Shown: positions 29,982 to 38,315 of the stretch, piece by piece
Layout: the number at the start of each line of letters is the position of its first letter
Numbering within the stretch: position 1 is the stretch's first letter
DNA from: a virus
IMG/VR virus record: IMGVR_UViG_3300031616_000203
Coordinates: 1-41,788 of that record
Strand: one strand, 5' to 3'
DNA length: 41,788 bases
Made by a program: the position numbers and the translations under genes
Notes under the pieces: generated by a model
The model's database searches: none
Told to the model about the DNA's origin: nothing
The model's input: only the letters and a program-made list of their open reading frames with translations

Positions 29982-31403
29982 ATGGCCAGCCCCAACATCG
30001 CCTTCGACAACCTGCCGAGCAGCATCCGCAAGCCGGGCAAGTACGTCGAGTTCAACTCGAAGCTGGCGGTGCGCACGCTGCCGAGCAACCTGCAGCGCGT
30101 GCTGATCGTGGCGCAGATGATGGCCAGCGGCCTGGCCGTGGCCAGCACGCCGGTGGCGGTGTTCGATGCCGCCACGGCCGCCACGCTCTTCGGCCGCGGC
30201 TCGCAGGCGCACCTGATGGTGGCGGCGAGCATCGCCGCCAACCGCTACGCGCAGGTCACCGTGCTGCCGCTGGCCGACTCGGGCACCGGCGTGGCCGCCA
30301 CCTGCACGGTGACCGTGGGCGGCACCGCCACGGCCGCCGGCAGCCTGACCGTGACGATGGCCGGCCGCGCGCTGACCATCGGCGTGGCCAGCGGCGCCAC
30401 TGCTGCGGTGGTGGCCGCAGCCATGCAGGTGGAGCTGCTCAAGCAAGTGGACTGGCCTTTCACCAGCGCGGTGGCCGGCGCGGTGATCACCTTCACCGCC
30501 AAGAACAAGGGCACCGTGGCCAACGGCGTGTTGCTCGCGTCGACCACCGATGCGGCTGGCCTCACGGCCGTGGCCACGCAGCCCACGGGCGGCCTGAACG
30601 ACCCGGACCAGGCTGCCGCACTGGCGCTGGTCTTCAGCGCAAGCTACGAGGTGATCAGCTGGCCCTACAACAACCAGACGGCGCTGACCATTCTGCGCAC
30701 GCACCTGCGAGACCGCGGCGCCGCGATCGAGATGCGCGGCGCCGTGGGCGTGTATGCCTTCACCGGCAGCCTGGCCAACGCCACCACGCTGGCCGGCCAG
30801 GTGAACCACGAGCGCGTCACCGGCTGCCTGCTGCCCGGTACCGCTACGCCGGCGTATGAGCTGGCCGCAATCTATGCGGCCGTGATCGCGAGTGAAGAAG
30901 ACCCGGCCCGGCCGCTCAACACGCTGGCACTGACCGGCGTGGTCGCACCGGGCCTGAGCGTGCGCCTGAGCCGCACCGAGCAAGAGAGCTGCCTGGCCAA
31001 CGGCGTGACGCCGCTCGAAGTCGGGCCCGGCGAGGTGGTCCAGATCGTGCGCGCCATCACCACCTACACGCTCGACCCGCAGGCCGTGCTCGACATCGCC
31101 TGGCTCGACCTCACGACCATCCGCACGATGGACTATGTGCGCGTGGCCGTACGCACGCGCCTGGCGCTGCGCTTCCCACGCGAGAAGCTCTCGGCCCGCA
31201 CGCCCGACCGCGTGCGCAGCGAGATCCTCGACGTGCTGTTCAAGCTCGAGGAGCTGGAGATCGTGGAACAGGTGGAGGCCAACAAGCCCGGCCTGATCGT
31301 CGAGCGCGACAGCCAGGACCCGAACCGCCTCAACGCAAAGATTCCGACCGACGTGGTGAACGGCCTGCACGTGCTCGCTGTGCGCCTCGATCTGCTGCTC
31401 TAG
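29982..31403 (+). CDS. Contractile tail sheath (Mu gpL)
   Basis: 473 aa. I-A-F-D-N-L-P-S-S-I-R-K-P-G-K-Y-V-E-F opening, V-L-I-V-A-Q segment, a variable inserted Thr/Gly/Ala-rich domain (about 100-200), and the conserved C-terminus with Y-T-L-D-P, D-Y-V-R-V-A-V-R-T-R and L-H-V-L-A-V-R-L-D-L. It forms the contractile outer tube of a myovirus tail. Confidence 0.95.
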   Translation: MASPNIAFDNLPSSIRKPGKYVEFNSKLAVRTLPSNLQRVLIVAQMMASGLAVASTPVAVFDAATAATLFGRGSQAHLMVAASIAANRYAQVTVLPLADSGTGVAATCTVTVGGTATAAGSLTVTMAGRALTIGVASGATAAVVAAAMQVELLKQVDWPFTSAVAGAVITFTAKNKGTVANGVLLASTTDAAGLTAVATQPTGGLNDPDQAAALALVFSASYEVISWPYNNQTALTILRTHLRDRGAAIEMRGAVGVYAFTGSLANATTLAGQVNHERVTGCLLPGTATPAYELAAIYAAVIASEEDPARPLNTLALTGVVAPGLSVRLSRTEQESCLANGVTPLEVGPGEVVQIVRAITTYTLDPQAVLDIAWLDLTTIRTMDYVRVAVRTRLALRFPREKLSARTPDRVRSEILDVLFKLEELEIVEQVEANKPGLIVERDSQDPNRLNAKIPTDVVNGLHVLAVRLDLLL

Positions 31404-31429
31404 ACACCACCCCCGAGAGCGATGTCTAA

Positions 31430-31454
31430 CCCCGGGGCCGTGAGCGCCCCGGGG
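31430..31454 (+). other. Strong GC hairpin between sheath and tube genes
   Basis: CCCCGGGGC, 7-base loop and GCCCCGGGG: a perfect 9-bp GC stem without a following T run. It may protect the 3' end of the sheath message or slow polymerase, setting sheath against tube levels. Confidence 0.5.
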
Positions 31455-31485
31455 GGCGGACAACAGGCAAACATGGAGAACTGAA

Positions 31486-31860
31486 ATGGCATTGCAAGAA
31501 TTCGTTGGCGCGGTGGTGATGGAGCTGGACGGCCGCGAGGTCGAGATCGTTTCGATCAACCCCAGCGTCAACACCGGCCGCCGCCTGGTCAAGACCATGA
31601 ACAAGACCGGCCGCCCTTCGGGCTTCAGCCAGGGCGTGGCCGAGATCGGGCTGAGCCTGGCGGCCGTGATCCCCACGACCGGCGAGCCGATCGACTGGGA
31701 GAACATCGAGGGCGCCAAGATCACCATCACCCCGGTGGCCGGCGGCAAGCGCCAGAGCTACCTCGACTGCTTCAGCGTGAGCGTCGGCCGCCAGTACAGC
31801 GTCGACAACGAAGCGCGCATCGACATTCAGATGCAGGCCCTGCGCAAGGTTGAAGAGTGA
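31486..31860 (+). CDS. Tail tube protein (Mu gpM)
   Basis: 124 aa. E-F-V-G-A-V-V-M-E-L-D-G-R-E-V, N-T-G-R-R-L-V-K-T-M-N and the S-Y-L-D-C-F-S-V-S-V-G-R-Q-Y strand pattern fit gpM, the inner tube through which DNA passes. TGGAGAAC lies before the ATG. The stop is one base into the next start. Confidence 0.92.
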   Translation: MALQEFVGAVVMELDGREVEIVSINPSVNTGRRLVKTMNKTGRPSGFSQGVAEIGLSLAAVIPTTGEPIDWENIEGAKITITPVAGGKRQSYLDCFSVSVGRQYSVDNEARIDIQMQALRKVEE

Positions 31861-32276
31861 TGGAGCAGATCACCGAATCGGGCAGCCTGGTGCTTGGCGT
31901 GCTGGTCGACGGGGTGCGGCACCGCGACTTCGTGCTGCGGGCGCCGACCGTGCAGGACAACATCGACGCCACGCAAGAGATCGGCACCTCGAACGCTGTG
32001 CACCTGAGCGCGGCGATCTTTGCGCTGCAGCTGGTGTCGCTCGGCACGCTGAAACGCGAGCCCAAGCAGCCACCCAAGCTGGCCGCGGGCGAGGTGATGC
32101 CGACCTACATCAACACCGCGCTGGTGTGCCGCATGCACCCGGCGGATTTCAACGCATTGGAGGCGGCGTCAATGCGCCTCGAAAAAAAGTTGCTGAGCGA
32201 AGCCAACGCACTCACTGGTGGACCCTCTGCCGCGTTGCCCTCGCCAAGCACGGCATCCCCTTCGACCACGTCTTAG
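31860..32276 (+). CDS. Tail assembly chaperone, zero-frame product (Mu gp41-like)
   Basis: 138 aa. Helical protein (G-V-L-V-D-G-V-R-H-R-D-F-V-L-R-A-P-T) in the gp41/lambda gpG position, between tube and tape measure. A AAA AAG lies in frame near its end (32182-32188). The last part after the slip is Pro/Ser/Ala-rich without conserved blocks. A GTG at 31857 is an alternative start that makes a GTGA overlap. Confidence 0.85.
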   Translation: MEQITESGSLVLGVLVDGVRHRDFVLRAPTVQDNIDATQEIGTSNAVHLSAAIFALQLVSLGTLKREPKQPPKLAAGEVMPTYINTALVCRMHPADFNALEAASMRLEKKLLSEANALTGGPSAALPSPSTASPSTTS

Positions 32277-32392
32277 GGCTGCACCCGGCGGAACTGCGCG
32301 AGCTGCTCGAAGTGCTCGCGCCCAAGCGAGGCGGGCCGTCTGGGAGTGACGGCTCAGTCACCTACGTGTCACAGCGGAGAAAGAAGACATGA
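31860..32392 (+). CDS. Tail assembly chaperone, -1 frameshift product (gp41/42-like)
   Basis: A -1 slip on A-AAA-AAG at 32182-32188 gives about 177 aa. The new frame reads K-V-A-E-R-S-Q-R-T-H-W-W-T-L-C-R and A-L-A-K-H-G-I-P-F-D-H-V-L-G-L-H-P-A-E-L-R-E-L-L, a clear extra domain with no start of its own. Chaperones of long-tailed phages are typically made in two lengths this way to load the tape measure. Confidence 0.85.
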
Positions 32393-32670
32393 GCGAAGCA
32401 ACACCCATCACCGGCTATCGGCAGCTCAGCGAGGCTGAGATCGACCTGATGAACAAGGTGAAGGCGCACGCGGAAGCCACCCATGCGCTCATCAAGGAAG
32501 TGCACTCGCTGAACTCTCTTCGCTTCGGCGGCATTGCCGACCACCCCCCGACGGTCGCCGACGCTGAGAAGACCGGCGAGTCGAGCCGCTGGTGTGCCCT
32601 TGCGAAGTCACAACTTCAGCAAGGCTACATGGCGCTCAACCGCGCGATCGCTTTGCCGACCACGTTCTAA
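32389..32670 (+). CDS. acb2: Acb2-like anti-CBASS cyclic-nucleotide sponge
   Basis: 93 aa. Acb2/Tad1 hairpin proteins bind cyclic di- and trinucleotides and so block CBASS effectors. The N-terminal G-Y-R-Q-L-S-E-A-E-I-D-L-M-N-K-V-K helix and the C-terminal R-W-C-A-L-A-K-S-Q-L-Q-Q-G-Y-M-A-L-N-R-A-I-A-L-P match the family, with a turn region (about 42-65) between. ATGA overlap with the frameshift product. Found between tail chaperone and tape measure, so made with late genes. Ligand specificity cannot be read from the sequence. Confidence 0.85.
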   Translation: MSEATPITGYRQLSEAEIDLMNKVKAHAEATHALIKEVHSLNSLRFGGIADHPPTVADAEKTGESSRWCALAKSQLQQGYMALNRAIALPTTF

Positions 32671-32701
32671 CCGCACCTCTTTTCAGACGGAGAAAGCAGA
32701 C

Positions 32702-32944
32702 ATGACAAAGCTCGTTCGCGTTGAGAACGCCGACAACTCTTCATACAAGGTTGTCGTGGAAGTTTGGGACAAGGGCTACCCGGAGGGCCAGCCCGACAAG
32801 TTGGCCTTCACGAAGGAACTCAACAACCCATGCGACATGACTGGCCATGACGTGTACCTCACGAGCACGCGCTACCTGGTCGTGAAAGAGGCCGCGGCAC
32901 CGGCGCTCGGCCAGTCGGGCCACGGCGGCTCGGTGTCAGTGTGA
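32702..32944 (+). CDS. Small protein next to the Acb2-like gene
   Basis: 80 aa. M-T-K-L-V-R-V-E-N-A-D-N-S-S-Y-K-V-V-V-E-V-W-D-K-G, then a Ser/Gly tail (Q-S-G-H-G-G-S-V-S-V). A single beta-sandwich is likely. CGGAGA 7-8 bases before the ATG. I do not recognise it; its place beside an anti-defence gene makes a defence-related role worth testing, but a structural role is equally possible. Confidence 0.7.
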   Translation: MTKLVRVENADNSSYKVVVEVWDKGYPEGQPDKLAFTKELNNPCDMTGHDVYLTSTRYLVVKEAAAPALGQSGHGGSVSV

Positions 32945-32961
32945 GCTGACGGTCCACGCTC

Positions 32962-34887
32962 GTGACCCAGCCCCTCAACCTCGCCCTCACGCTCAGCCTC
33001 AACGACAGGCTGGTGGCGCCGCTTCAGCGCGCGCTGGGCGAGGCCACCAAGCAACTCACCGCCGTGAGCCGCGAGCTGGGCGAGATCGGCAAGACGGGTG
33101 CGAGCGCCGCTGCCGGACTCGGCCAGGTGGCCAAGCAGTCGGAGGGGCTCAAGCAGACCACGGCCGAGATTCGCAAGCTGGGCCAGGAGACGCGGGACGC
33201 CGAGCGCAGCGCCTCGCGCCTGGCCAGCGTGTGGGGCCAGCTGCGCAACGTGACGCGCGGCATCGGCGGGGTGACGGCCGGCGCCGCGGCCTTCAGTGCC
33301 GTGGTGGCCGCACCGGTGCGCCGCGCGGCCGACTACGACACGCAGTTGCGCGGACTGGCCAACACGGCGTATGCGGGGCAGAGCCTTGCGGCTCGGCGGG
33401 CTGCGCTGGGCGGGCTGGATGCGTCGATCACCGGCGCCGTGCGCTTTGGTGGTGGCACGCGTGAAGGTGCGATGGAGGCGCTCAACGAGCTGGTTGCCAG
33501 CGGCGCCTTCAGCGACCCGGCCGTGGCTGCGAAGCTGCTGCCTCTGCTGCAGCGCGGCGCCACGGCATCAGGTGCGAGCCCGACCGACCTGGCACGCATC
33601 GCAATCCGTGGCCAGCAGACCTTCGGCATCCCGGCCGCGCAGATGGGCAACGTGCTCGACCAGGCGATGGCGGCGGGCCAGGCCGGCGGCTTCGAGCTAA
33701 AGGACATGGCCAAGTGGTTGCCGCAGCAGATGGCTGCCGCACGCCAGCTGGGCCTGAGTGGCCCCGAAGGGCTGGTGAAACTGCTCGCCGCCAACCAGGC
33801 CAGTGTGATCACCGCCGGCACGAAGGATGAAGCGGGCAACAACCTGGTCAACCTGCTGGCCAAGGTGAACAGCCAGGACACCGGCAAAGATTTCCAGAAG
33901 CTCGGCATCGACCTGCCGGGCAGCCTGTCGGCCGCACGCGGCAAAGGCGTGGACGGGCTCACCGCCTTCGTCAACATGGTCGACCAGATCGTCGCCAAGG
34001 ACGCACGCTTCCAGGCCGCGCGCCAGGGAGTGAATGCGAATGGCAGCCCGTTCAAGGATCAAGCCGAGCGACGCGCGGCGTACGAGTCGCAAGGCGACAT
34101 CCTGCAAGGGTCGGCGATCGGCAAGGTCATCCAGGACCGCCAGGCGCTGATGGCGCTGGTGGCGCTAATGAACAACCGCGGCTACATGGCCGATGTGGAA
34201 AAGAAGATTCGCGGCGGTGCGGGGTCGACTGACGACGCTTTCGCTCTGTTTGCCGAAGGTTCGGGTTTCAAGTTCGACCAGCGCAACTTCGAGATGCAGA
34301 AGGCGCAGACCGATGTGCTGATGACGGCCAATGGTGCACTCGGTCAGCTGGCCGAGCACACCACCGAGCTGTACCGGCAGTTCCCAGGCCTGGCGCAAGC
34401 CGTTGAAGGCAGCAAGCTGGCCCTGCTGGGCTTTACCGCTGCGCTGACGGCCTCGGGGCTGGTGAGCCTCTTGACGCGTGGCGCGCCGGCCGCTGCTGCA
34501 GCGGCTGGTGCCGCTGGTGCAGGCGCTGGAGCAGGCACGACGGCGGCCGCTGCCGCCGGTGGTCTGTCGCTCGCATCGCTGTTCGGTGGCATCGCGACCA
34601 TCGGCGCGGGCTTGAGCCTCGGCGCCAACCGCGTCGTGTCGAACAACCTCGACATGGCGCAGTACTTCGCCGACGACACCGGCCTGGCGGCCGCCATCCT
34701 CGGCGCCGGTGGCGGCGACGACAGCGCCGCACAGGCCGCCGCTGCGCAGAAGCAGCTCGAGGCCGCTGCGACGATGAACCGTGCGGCCGACAAGCTCAGC
34801 GAGCTGAAGATCGGCATCACCAGTGACAGCACGATGTTCACCGGCGAGATCATCGAAAACGTGGCCCGCCAGGCCAGCCGGCAATGA
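32962..34887 (+). CDS. Tape measure protein
   Basis: 641 aa, GTG start. N-terminal coiled coil (A-L-G-E-A-T-K-Q-L-T-A-V-S-R-E-L), the TP901-type core (A-A-D-Y-D-T-Q-L-R-G-L-A-N-T), and a hydrophobic stretch about 480-560 rich in Ala, Gly and Leu. It sets tail length and passes through the membrane during injection. At 641 aa it predicts a tail of about 90-100 nm by the usual 0.15 nm per residue rule. Confidence 0.93.
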   Translation: MTQPLNLALTLSLNDRLVAPLQRALGEATKQLTAVSRELGEIGKTGASAAAGLGQVAKQSEGLKQTTAEIRKLGQETRDAERSASRLASVWGQLRNVTRGIGGVTAGAAAFSAVVAAPVRRAADYDTQLRGLANTAYAGQSLAARRAALGGLDASITGAVRFGGGTREGAMEALNELVASGAFSDPAVAAKLLPLLQRGATASGASPTDLARIAIRGQQTFGIPAAQMGNVLDQAMAAGQAGGFELKDMAKWLPQQMAAARQLGLSGPEGLVKLLAANQASVITAGTKDEAGNNLVNLLAKVNSQDTGKDFQKLGIDLPGSLSAARGKGVDGLTAFVNMVDQIVAKDARFQAARQGVNANGSPFKDQAERRAAYESQGDILQGSAIGKVIQDRQALMALVALMNNRGYMADVEKKIRGGAGSTDDAFALFAEGSGFKFDQRNFEMQKAQTDVLMTANGALGQLAEHTTELYRQFPGLAQAVEGSKLALLGFTAALTASGLVSLLTRGAPAAAAAAGAAGAGAGAGTTAAAAAGGLSLASLFGGIATIGAGLSLGANRVVSNNLDMAQYFADDTGLAAAILGAGGGDDSAAQAAAAQKQLEAAATMNRAADKLSELKIGITSDSTMFTGEIIENVARQASRQ

Positions 34888-34901
34888 GCGGGCAGTAGCA
34901 C

Positions 34902-36122
34902 ATGGCCTGGTCGCAAACCCTGCTTCAAGCCTCGTTCAAAGGCATCACCTTCGACGTCGAATCGGTGAGCGACGCCACCACGCGCAGCGTGGCGATGAAC
35001 GAGTACCCCTACACCGACGGCGCCGACGCCGAGGATCTGGGCACGCAGGCCAAGCGCATGCGCTTCACGGCCATCGTGTGGGGCAGTGACTACGAGGCCC
35101 GCCTGCAGGTGCTGCTGGCGGCCTTGAAGGCGGCCGACGCCGGCGAGCTGGTGCACCCGATGTTCGGCAGCATCAAGCGTGCGCTGTGCGTCGAGTGGAG
35201 CGTGGAGCACGCCGCCGATCTGCGCGACGGCTGCAAACTCACGCTCGGTTTTGTTGAAGCGGCCGCGAGCAAGCGCATCTTCGAGACGCCGAGCCCGGTG
35301 CTCGCCGCCGAGCGCATCACGCAGCTCGGCAACGGCGCGCGCAGTGCGGCCGACCGCGAGCTGGTGGAGCGCGTGGAAGAAGTGGCCGACGGGCCGGTGC
35401 CGACCTTCCTTGCGCTCAAGGTGGCGATGAACCAGGCGCTCAGCCTGGCCCGCAAACTGAGCGACACCACGGCCGAGCCGGTGCTGGTGAGCGGGCTCGA
35501 CCCGGGCCTGTACCCAAGCGCCTACACCGCCGACATGCGGGCCGTGCTCGACGGCGGGCTGCAGGGCCTGCCCTTCGGTGGGCGCAACACCTCGTTCGAA
35601 GGCAACGCGGTGGCCGGCACCGGCCTCGGCGACTTCGACCGTGCCGCGGTGTTGCTGAGCCCGGCCGCGGTGACGCTCAGTTCGCCCGATGCCAATGGCC
35701 TGCTGGTGCAGGCGCACGCGCGCTTGCATGCGGCCTGCTGCCTGGCCGAGGCCGTCGCCATCGTGCTGGCCGGCGAGCTGGAGCTGCTGCTGCTCGACCG
35801 CGCCGAGCTGGAGCGCCTGGCCGGCCTGGCGCGAGCGGCGCTGCAGGCCGCGCTTGAGGCCATGCGCGCGGCCAGGCCGGGCACCGACACCGGCGCCTCG
35901 CTGCGCGCGCTGGCCTACCAGGTGCAGGCGGCCGCCAAGGCCGTGATCGAGCAACGCCCGCCGGTCGTGCGCAAGGCCTCGCCGGTGACCGGGCCGCTGC
36001 GCCTGGTGGCGCACGCGCTGTATGGCGACCACACCCGCGCGCCCGAGCTGGTGCGGCTGAACCGATTCGGCCGCGACCTTGTCGTGGTGGCCGGGCAGGA
36101 GCTGAGCCTCTATGCGCGCTGA
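34902..36122 (+). CDS. Tail/DNA circulation protein (Mu gp43, DNA_circ_N)
   Basis: 406 aa. Starts M-A-W-S-Q-T-L-L-Q-A-S-F-K-G-I-T-F-D-V-E, with R-S-V-A-M-N-E-Y-P-Y-T-D-G and Q-A-K-R-M-R-F-T-A-I-V-W-G, the DNA_circ_N block. Part of the baseplate assembly set. Overlaps the hub gene by 11 bases. Confidence 0.92.
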   Translation: MAWSQTLLQASFKGITFDVESVSDATTRSVAMNEYPYTDGADAEDLGTQAKRMRFTAIVWGSDYEARLQVLLAALKAADAGELVHPMFGSIKRALCVEWSVEHAADLRDGCKLTLGFVEAAASKRIFETPSPVLAAERITQLGNGARSAADRELVERVEEVADGPVPTFLALKVAMNQALSLARKLSDTTAEPVLVSGLDPGLYPSAYTADMRAVLDGGLQGLPFGGRNTSFEGNAVAGTGLGDFDRAAVLLSPAAVTLSSPDANGLLVQAHARLHAACCLAEAVAIVLAGELELLLLDRAELERLAGLARAALQAALEAMRAARPGTDTGASLRALAYQVQAAAKAVIEQRPPVVRKASPVTGPLRLVAHALYGDHTRAPELVRLNRFGRDLVVVAGQELSLYAR

Positions 36123-37221
36123 TGCCGCCCGAGACGACGTGACGCTGCACATCGGCGGCAAGGCCCACGCGGGCTGGCAGAGCTACGACGTCGAGTCGTC
36201 GCTGATGATCGCGGCCGATGCCTGGAAGGTGAGTCTGGCCACCGCCGACCTCGAGGTGCCGGCGGCCGTGCAGCCTGGCGCGGACGTGCAGCTGAAGGTG
36301 GGTGCCGACACGGTGCTGCGCGGCGCGCTCGACTCGTGGGAACACGAGGTCAGCAAGGCCGGCCACCGGCTGAGCCTGACGGGCCGCGACGGCGCCGGCG
36401 TGCTGATCGATTGCAGTGCGCCGATCTTCACGACCCAGCACCTCACGCTCGACCAGGTGTTGACGAAGATCGTGCGGCCGCTGGGCATCACGCGGATCCG
36501 CGTTGACGCCGACACGAAGCTGCTGCGCGATCGCATCAACACCGAGCCCGGCGACACCGCGTGGGACATGCTGCGCCGCGCCGCCGAGGCCAATGGCCTG
36601 TGGCCGTGGTTCGAGCCCGACGGCACGCTGGTGATCGGCGGGCCCGACTACAGCACGGCACCGGTGGCCTCGCTCACCGTGCGCCGCGACGGCAGCAACG
36701 TGCTCAGCCTGGCCGAGTCGCGCAGCATCGTGCCGCGCTTCAGCGAGGTGACGGTGTACGGCCAGTCGCACGCGGTCGGCGAGTTGACCGGCCGCAACAA
36801 CATCCGCGCCACCGTGAAGGACACGGGCGTGACGGTCTACCGGCCCAAGATCGTCTGCGACCAGGAAGCCACCAACACCGCAATCGCCAAGGCGCGGGCC
36901 AACAAGTTGATCAGCGACGCACGCGTCAACGGCTACGAGCTGCGCGCCGAGCTTGTGGGCCACCGCACCGAAGGCGGCGCGCTGTGGGCCGCTGGCCAGC
37001 GCGTCAACGTGGAGAGCGAACCGCACGGCTTGAACGGCGTGTACTTCGTGATGTCGCGCCGCTTCACCAGCAACAAGCAGCGCGGCCAGATCACGCAGCT
37101 GAGCCTGCGCGAAGACGGTGTGTGGGCGCTCTATGCGCACCCGTCAAAGCACAAGCACCGCAAGGGCAAGAACAGCCTGCCCGGTGCCATCGTCGACGCC
37201 AGCAAGGGGCCGACGCAGTGA
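36112..37221 (+). CDS. Baseplate hub protein (Mu gpP, gp44)
   Basis: 369 aa. D-V-T-L-H-I-G-G-K-A-H-A-G-W opening, then L-S-L-T-G-R-D-G-A-G-V-L-I-D-C, I-N-T-E-P-G-D-T-A-W-D-M-L and the C-terminal G-Q-R-V-N-V-E-S-E-P-H-G region match gpP/gpD-type hubs that hold the spike. Confidence 0.92.
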   Translation: MRADAARDDVTLHIGGKAHAGWQSYDVESSLMIAADAWKVSLATADLEVPAAVQPGADVQLKVGADTVLRGALDSWEHEVSKAGHRLSLTGRDGAGVLIDCSAPIFTTQHLTLDQVLTKIVRPLGITRIRVDADTKLLRDRINTEPGDTAWDMLRRAAEANGLWPWFEPDGTLVIGGPDYSTAPVASLTVRRDGSNVLSLAESRSIVPRFSEVTVYGQSHAVGELTGRNNIRATVKDTGVTVYRPKIVCDQEATNTAIAKARANKLISDARVNGYELRAELVGHRTEGGALWAAGQRVNVESEPHGLNGVYFVMSRRFTSNKQRGQITQLSLREDGVWALYAHPSKHKHRKGKNSLPGAIVDASKGPTQ

Positions 37222-37223
37222 AC

Positions 37224-37934
37224 ATGAGCGACGTCATCCGCCGCGAGATCGGCCGCGCGCTGGCGAGCGTGCGCAGCGCGCTGCGCGGTGTGCTGGCCAG
37301 CGTCAACAAGACGGCCAAGGTGCAGCTGGTCGACCTGGAGGCGATGAGCGGCGAGCAGCTGAAGGCGATGGAGCTGTTCCAGCACTTCGGCTTCACCAGC
37401 GCGCCGCCGGCGGGCGCGCAGATCATCGTGCTGCCGCTGGGCGGGCGCACCAGCGCGGCCGTGGTGGTGGCGAGCGAGCACGGCACCTTCCGCTTTCAGC
37501 TCGGGGCCGATGGCGAGGCCTGCGTCTACAACCAGTGGGGCGACCGCATCCACCTGCGGCAAGACCGGACGATCCATGTCGTGTCGCAGGCCAAGGTGCT
37601 GATCGAGACGGCGCAGCTGGAGATCCACGCGACCACCAGCGTGGCCATTACCACGCCGCAGATGACGGTCACCGCGTCGACCGGCGTGACGATGACGACG
37701 CCACTGGTCAGCGCCAGCACGGCGGTCAGCGCCGGCACCACGGTGGCGGCTGGCACGGCGATCACCGCGGGCACGAGCATCGACGCCGGCACGAACATCA
37801 CCGCGGCCGGCCAGGTTGCCGACAGCGGCGGTGACAAGACGATGAGCGGCATGCGCGCCACCTTCAACACGCACACCCACCCCGAGAACAACTCGCCCAC
37901 GAACGTGACGGGTGCCACCACCACGCAGATGTGA
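37224..37934 (+). CDS. Baseplate spike (Mu gp45/gpV)
   Basis: 236 aa. OB-fold part (V-Q-L-V-D-L-E-A-M-S-G-E-Q, H-F-G-F-T-S-A-P-P-A-G), beta-helix repeats rich in T-A-G and the tip motif H217-T-H219-P-E. In P2 gpV and Mu gp45 an H-x-H from each chain of the trimer binds iron at the apex. Punctures the outer membrane. A GTG at 37218 could be an alternative start. Confidence 0.93.
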   Translation: MSDVIRREIGRALASVRSALRGVLASVNKTAKVQLVDLEAMSGEQLKAMELFQHFGFTSAPPAGAQIIVLPLGGRTSAAVVVASEHGTFRFQLGADGEACVYNQWGDRIHLRQDRTIHVVSQAKVLIETAQLEIHATTSVAITTPQMTVTASTGVTMTTPLVSASTAVSAGTTVAAGTAITAGTSIDAGTNITAAGQVADSGGDKTMSGMRATFNTHTHPENNSPTNVTGATTTQM

Positions 37935-38314
37935 CCGACATGGATGCATGGATCAACCCCGTAACCGGCAGCTACGAGCAAGTGGCCGACGGCAGCACGC
38001 TCGTCCGCGACCCGGCAGACGGCCTGGCCAATGCGGTGTACCTGCGCATTACCACGCCGCTCGGCAGCTATTGGGCCAACCCGACGATGGGCAGCCGCCT
38101 GCACGAGCTGCAGCGCGAAAAGGACACGCTGCGTGTGCAGACGCTCGCGCAGCAGTACTGCGAGCAGGCGCTGCAGCCGCTGGTGGACGATGGTCGCGTC
38201 AGCAAACTCACCGTGACGACCGAGAGGCAGTCTGGTCGCCTGGCGGTGCTGGTCGAGCTGCTCGATGCCGCGTTGAACGCACGCACCTTTGAACTGCATG
38301 TGAAGGTGGGTTGA
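37931..38314 (+). CDS. Baseplate wedge protein (Mu gp46, gpW/gp25-like)
   Basis: 127 aa, GTG start in a GTGA overlap with the spike gene; the ATG at 37940 is an alternative. L-R-I-T-T-P-L-G-S-Y-W-A-N-P-T-M-G-S-R-L-H and the V-T-T-E-R region fit the gp25-like family. Confidence 0.9.
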   Translation: MTDMDAWINPVTGSYEQVADGSTLVRDPADGLANAVYLRITTPLGSYWANPTMGSRLHELQREKDTLRVQTLAQQYCEQALQPLVDDGRVSKLTVTTERQSGRLAVLVELLDAALNARTFELHVKVG

Positions 38315-38315
38315 G

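Noticed and set aside
29856-31748. 630-aa minus-strand open frame
   Set aside because: Antisense of the sheath gene; His/Gln/Arg-rich shadow composition.
34344-36161. 605-aa minus-strand open frame
   Set aside because: Antisense of tape measure and gp43 genes; no recognisable motif.
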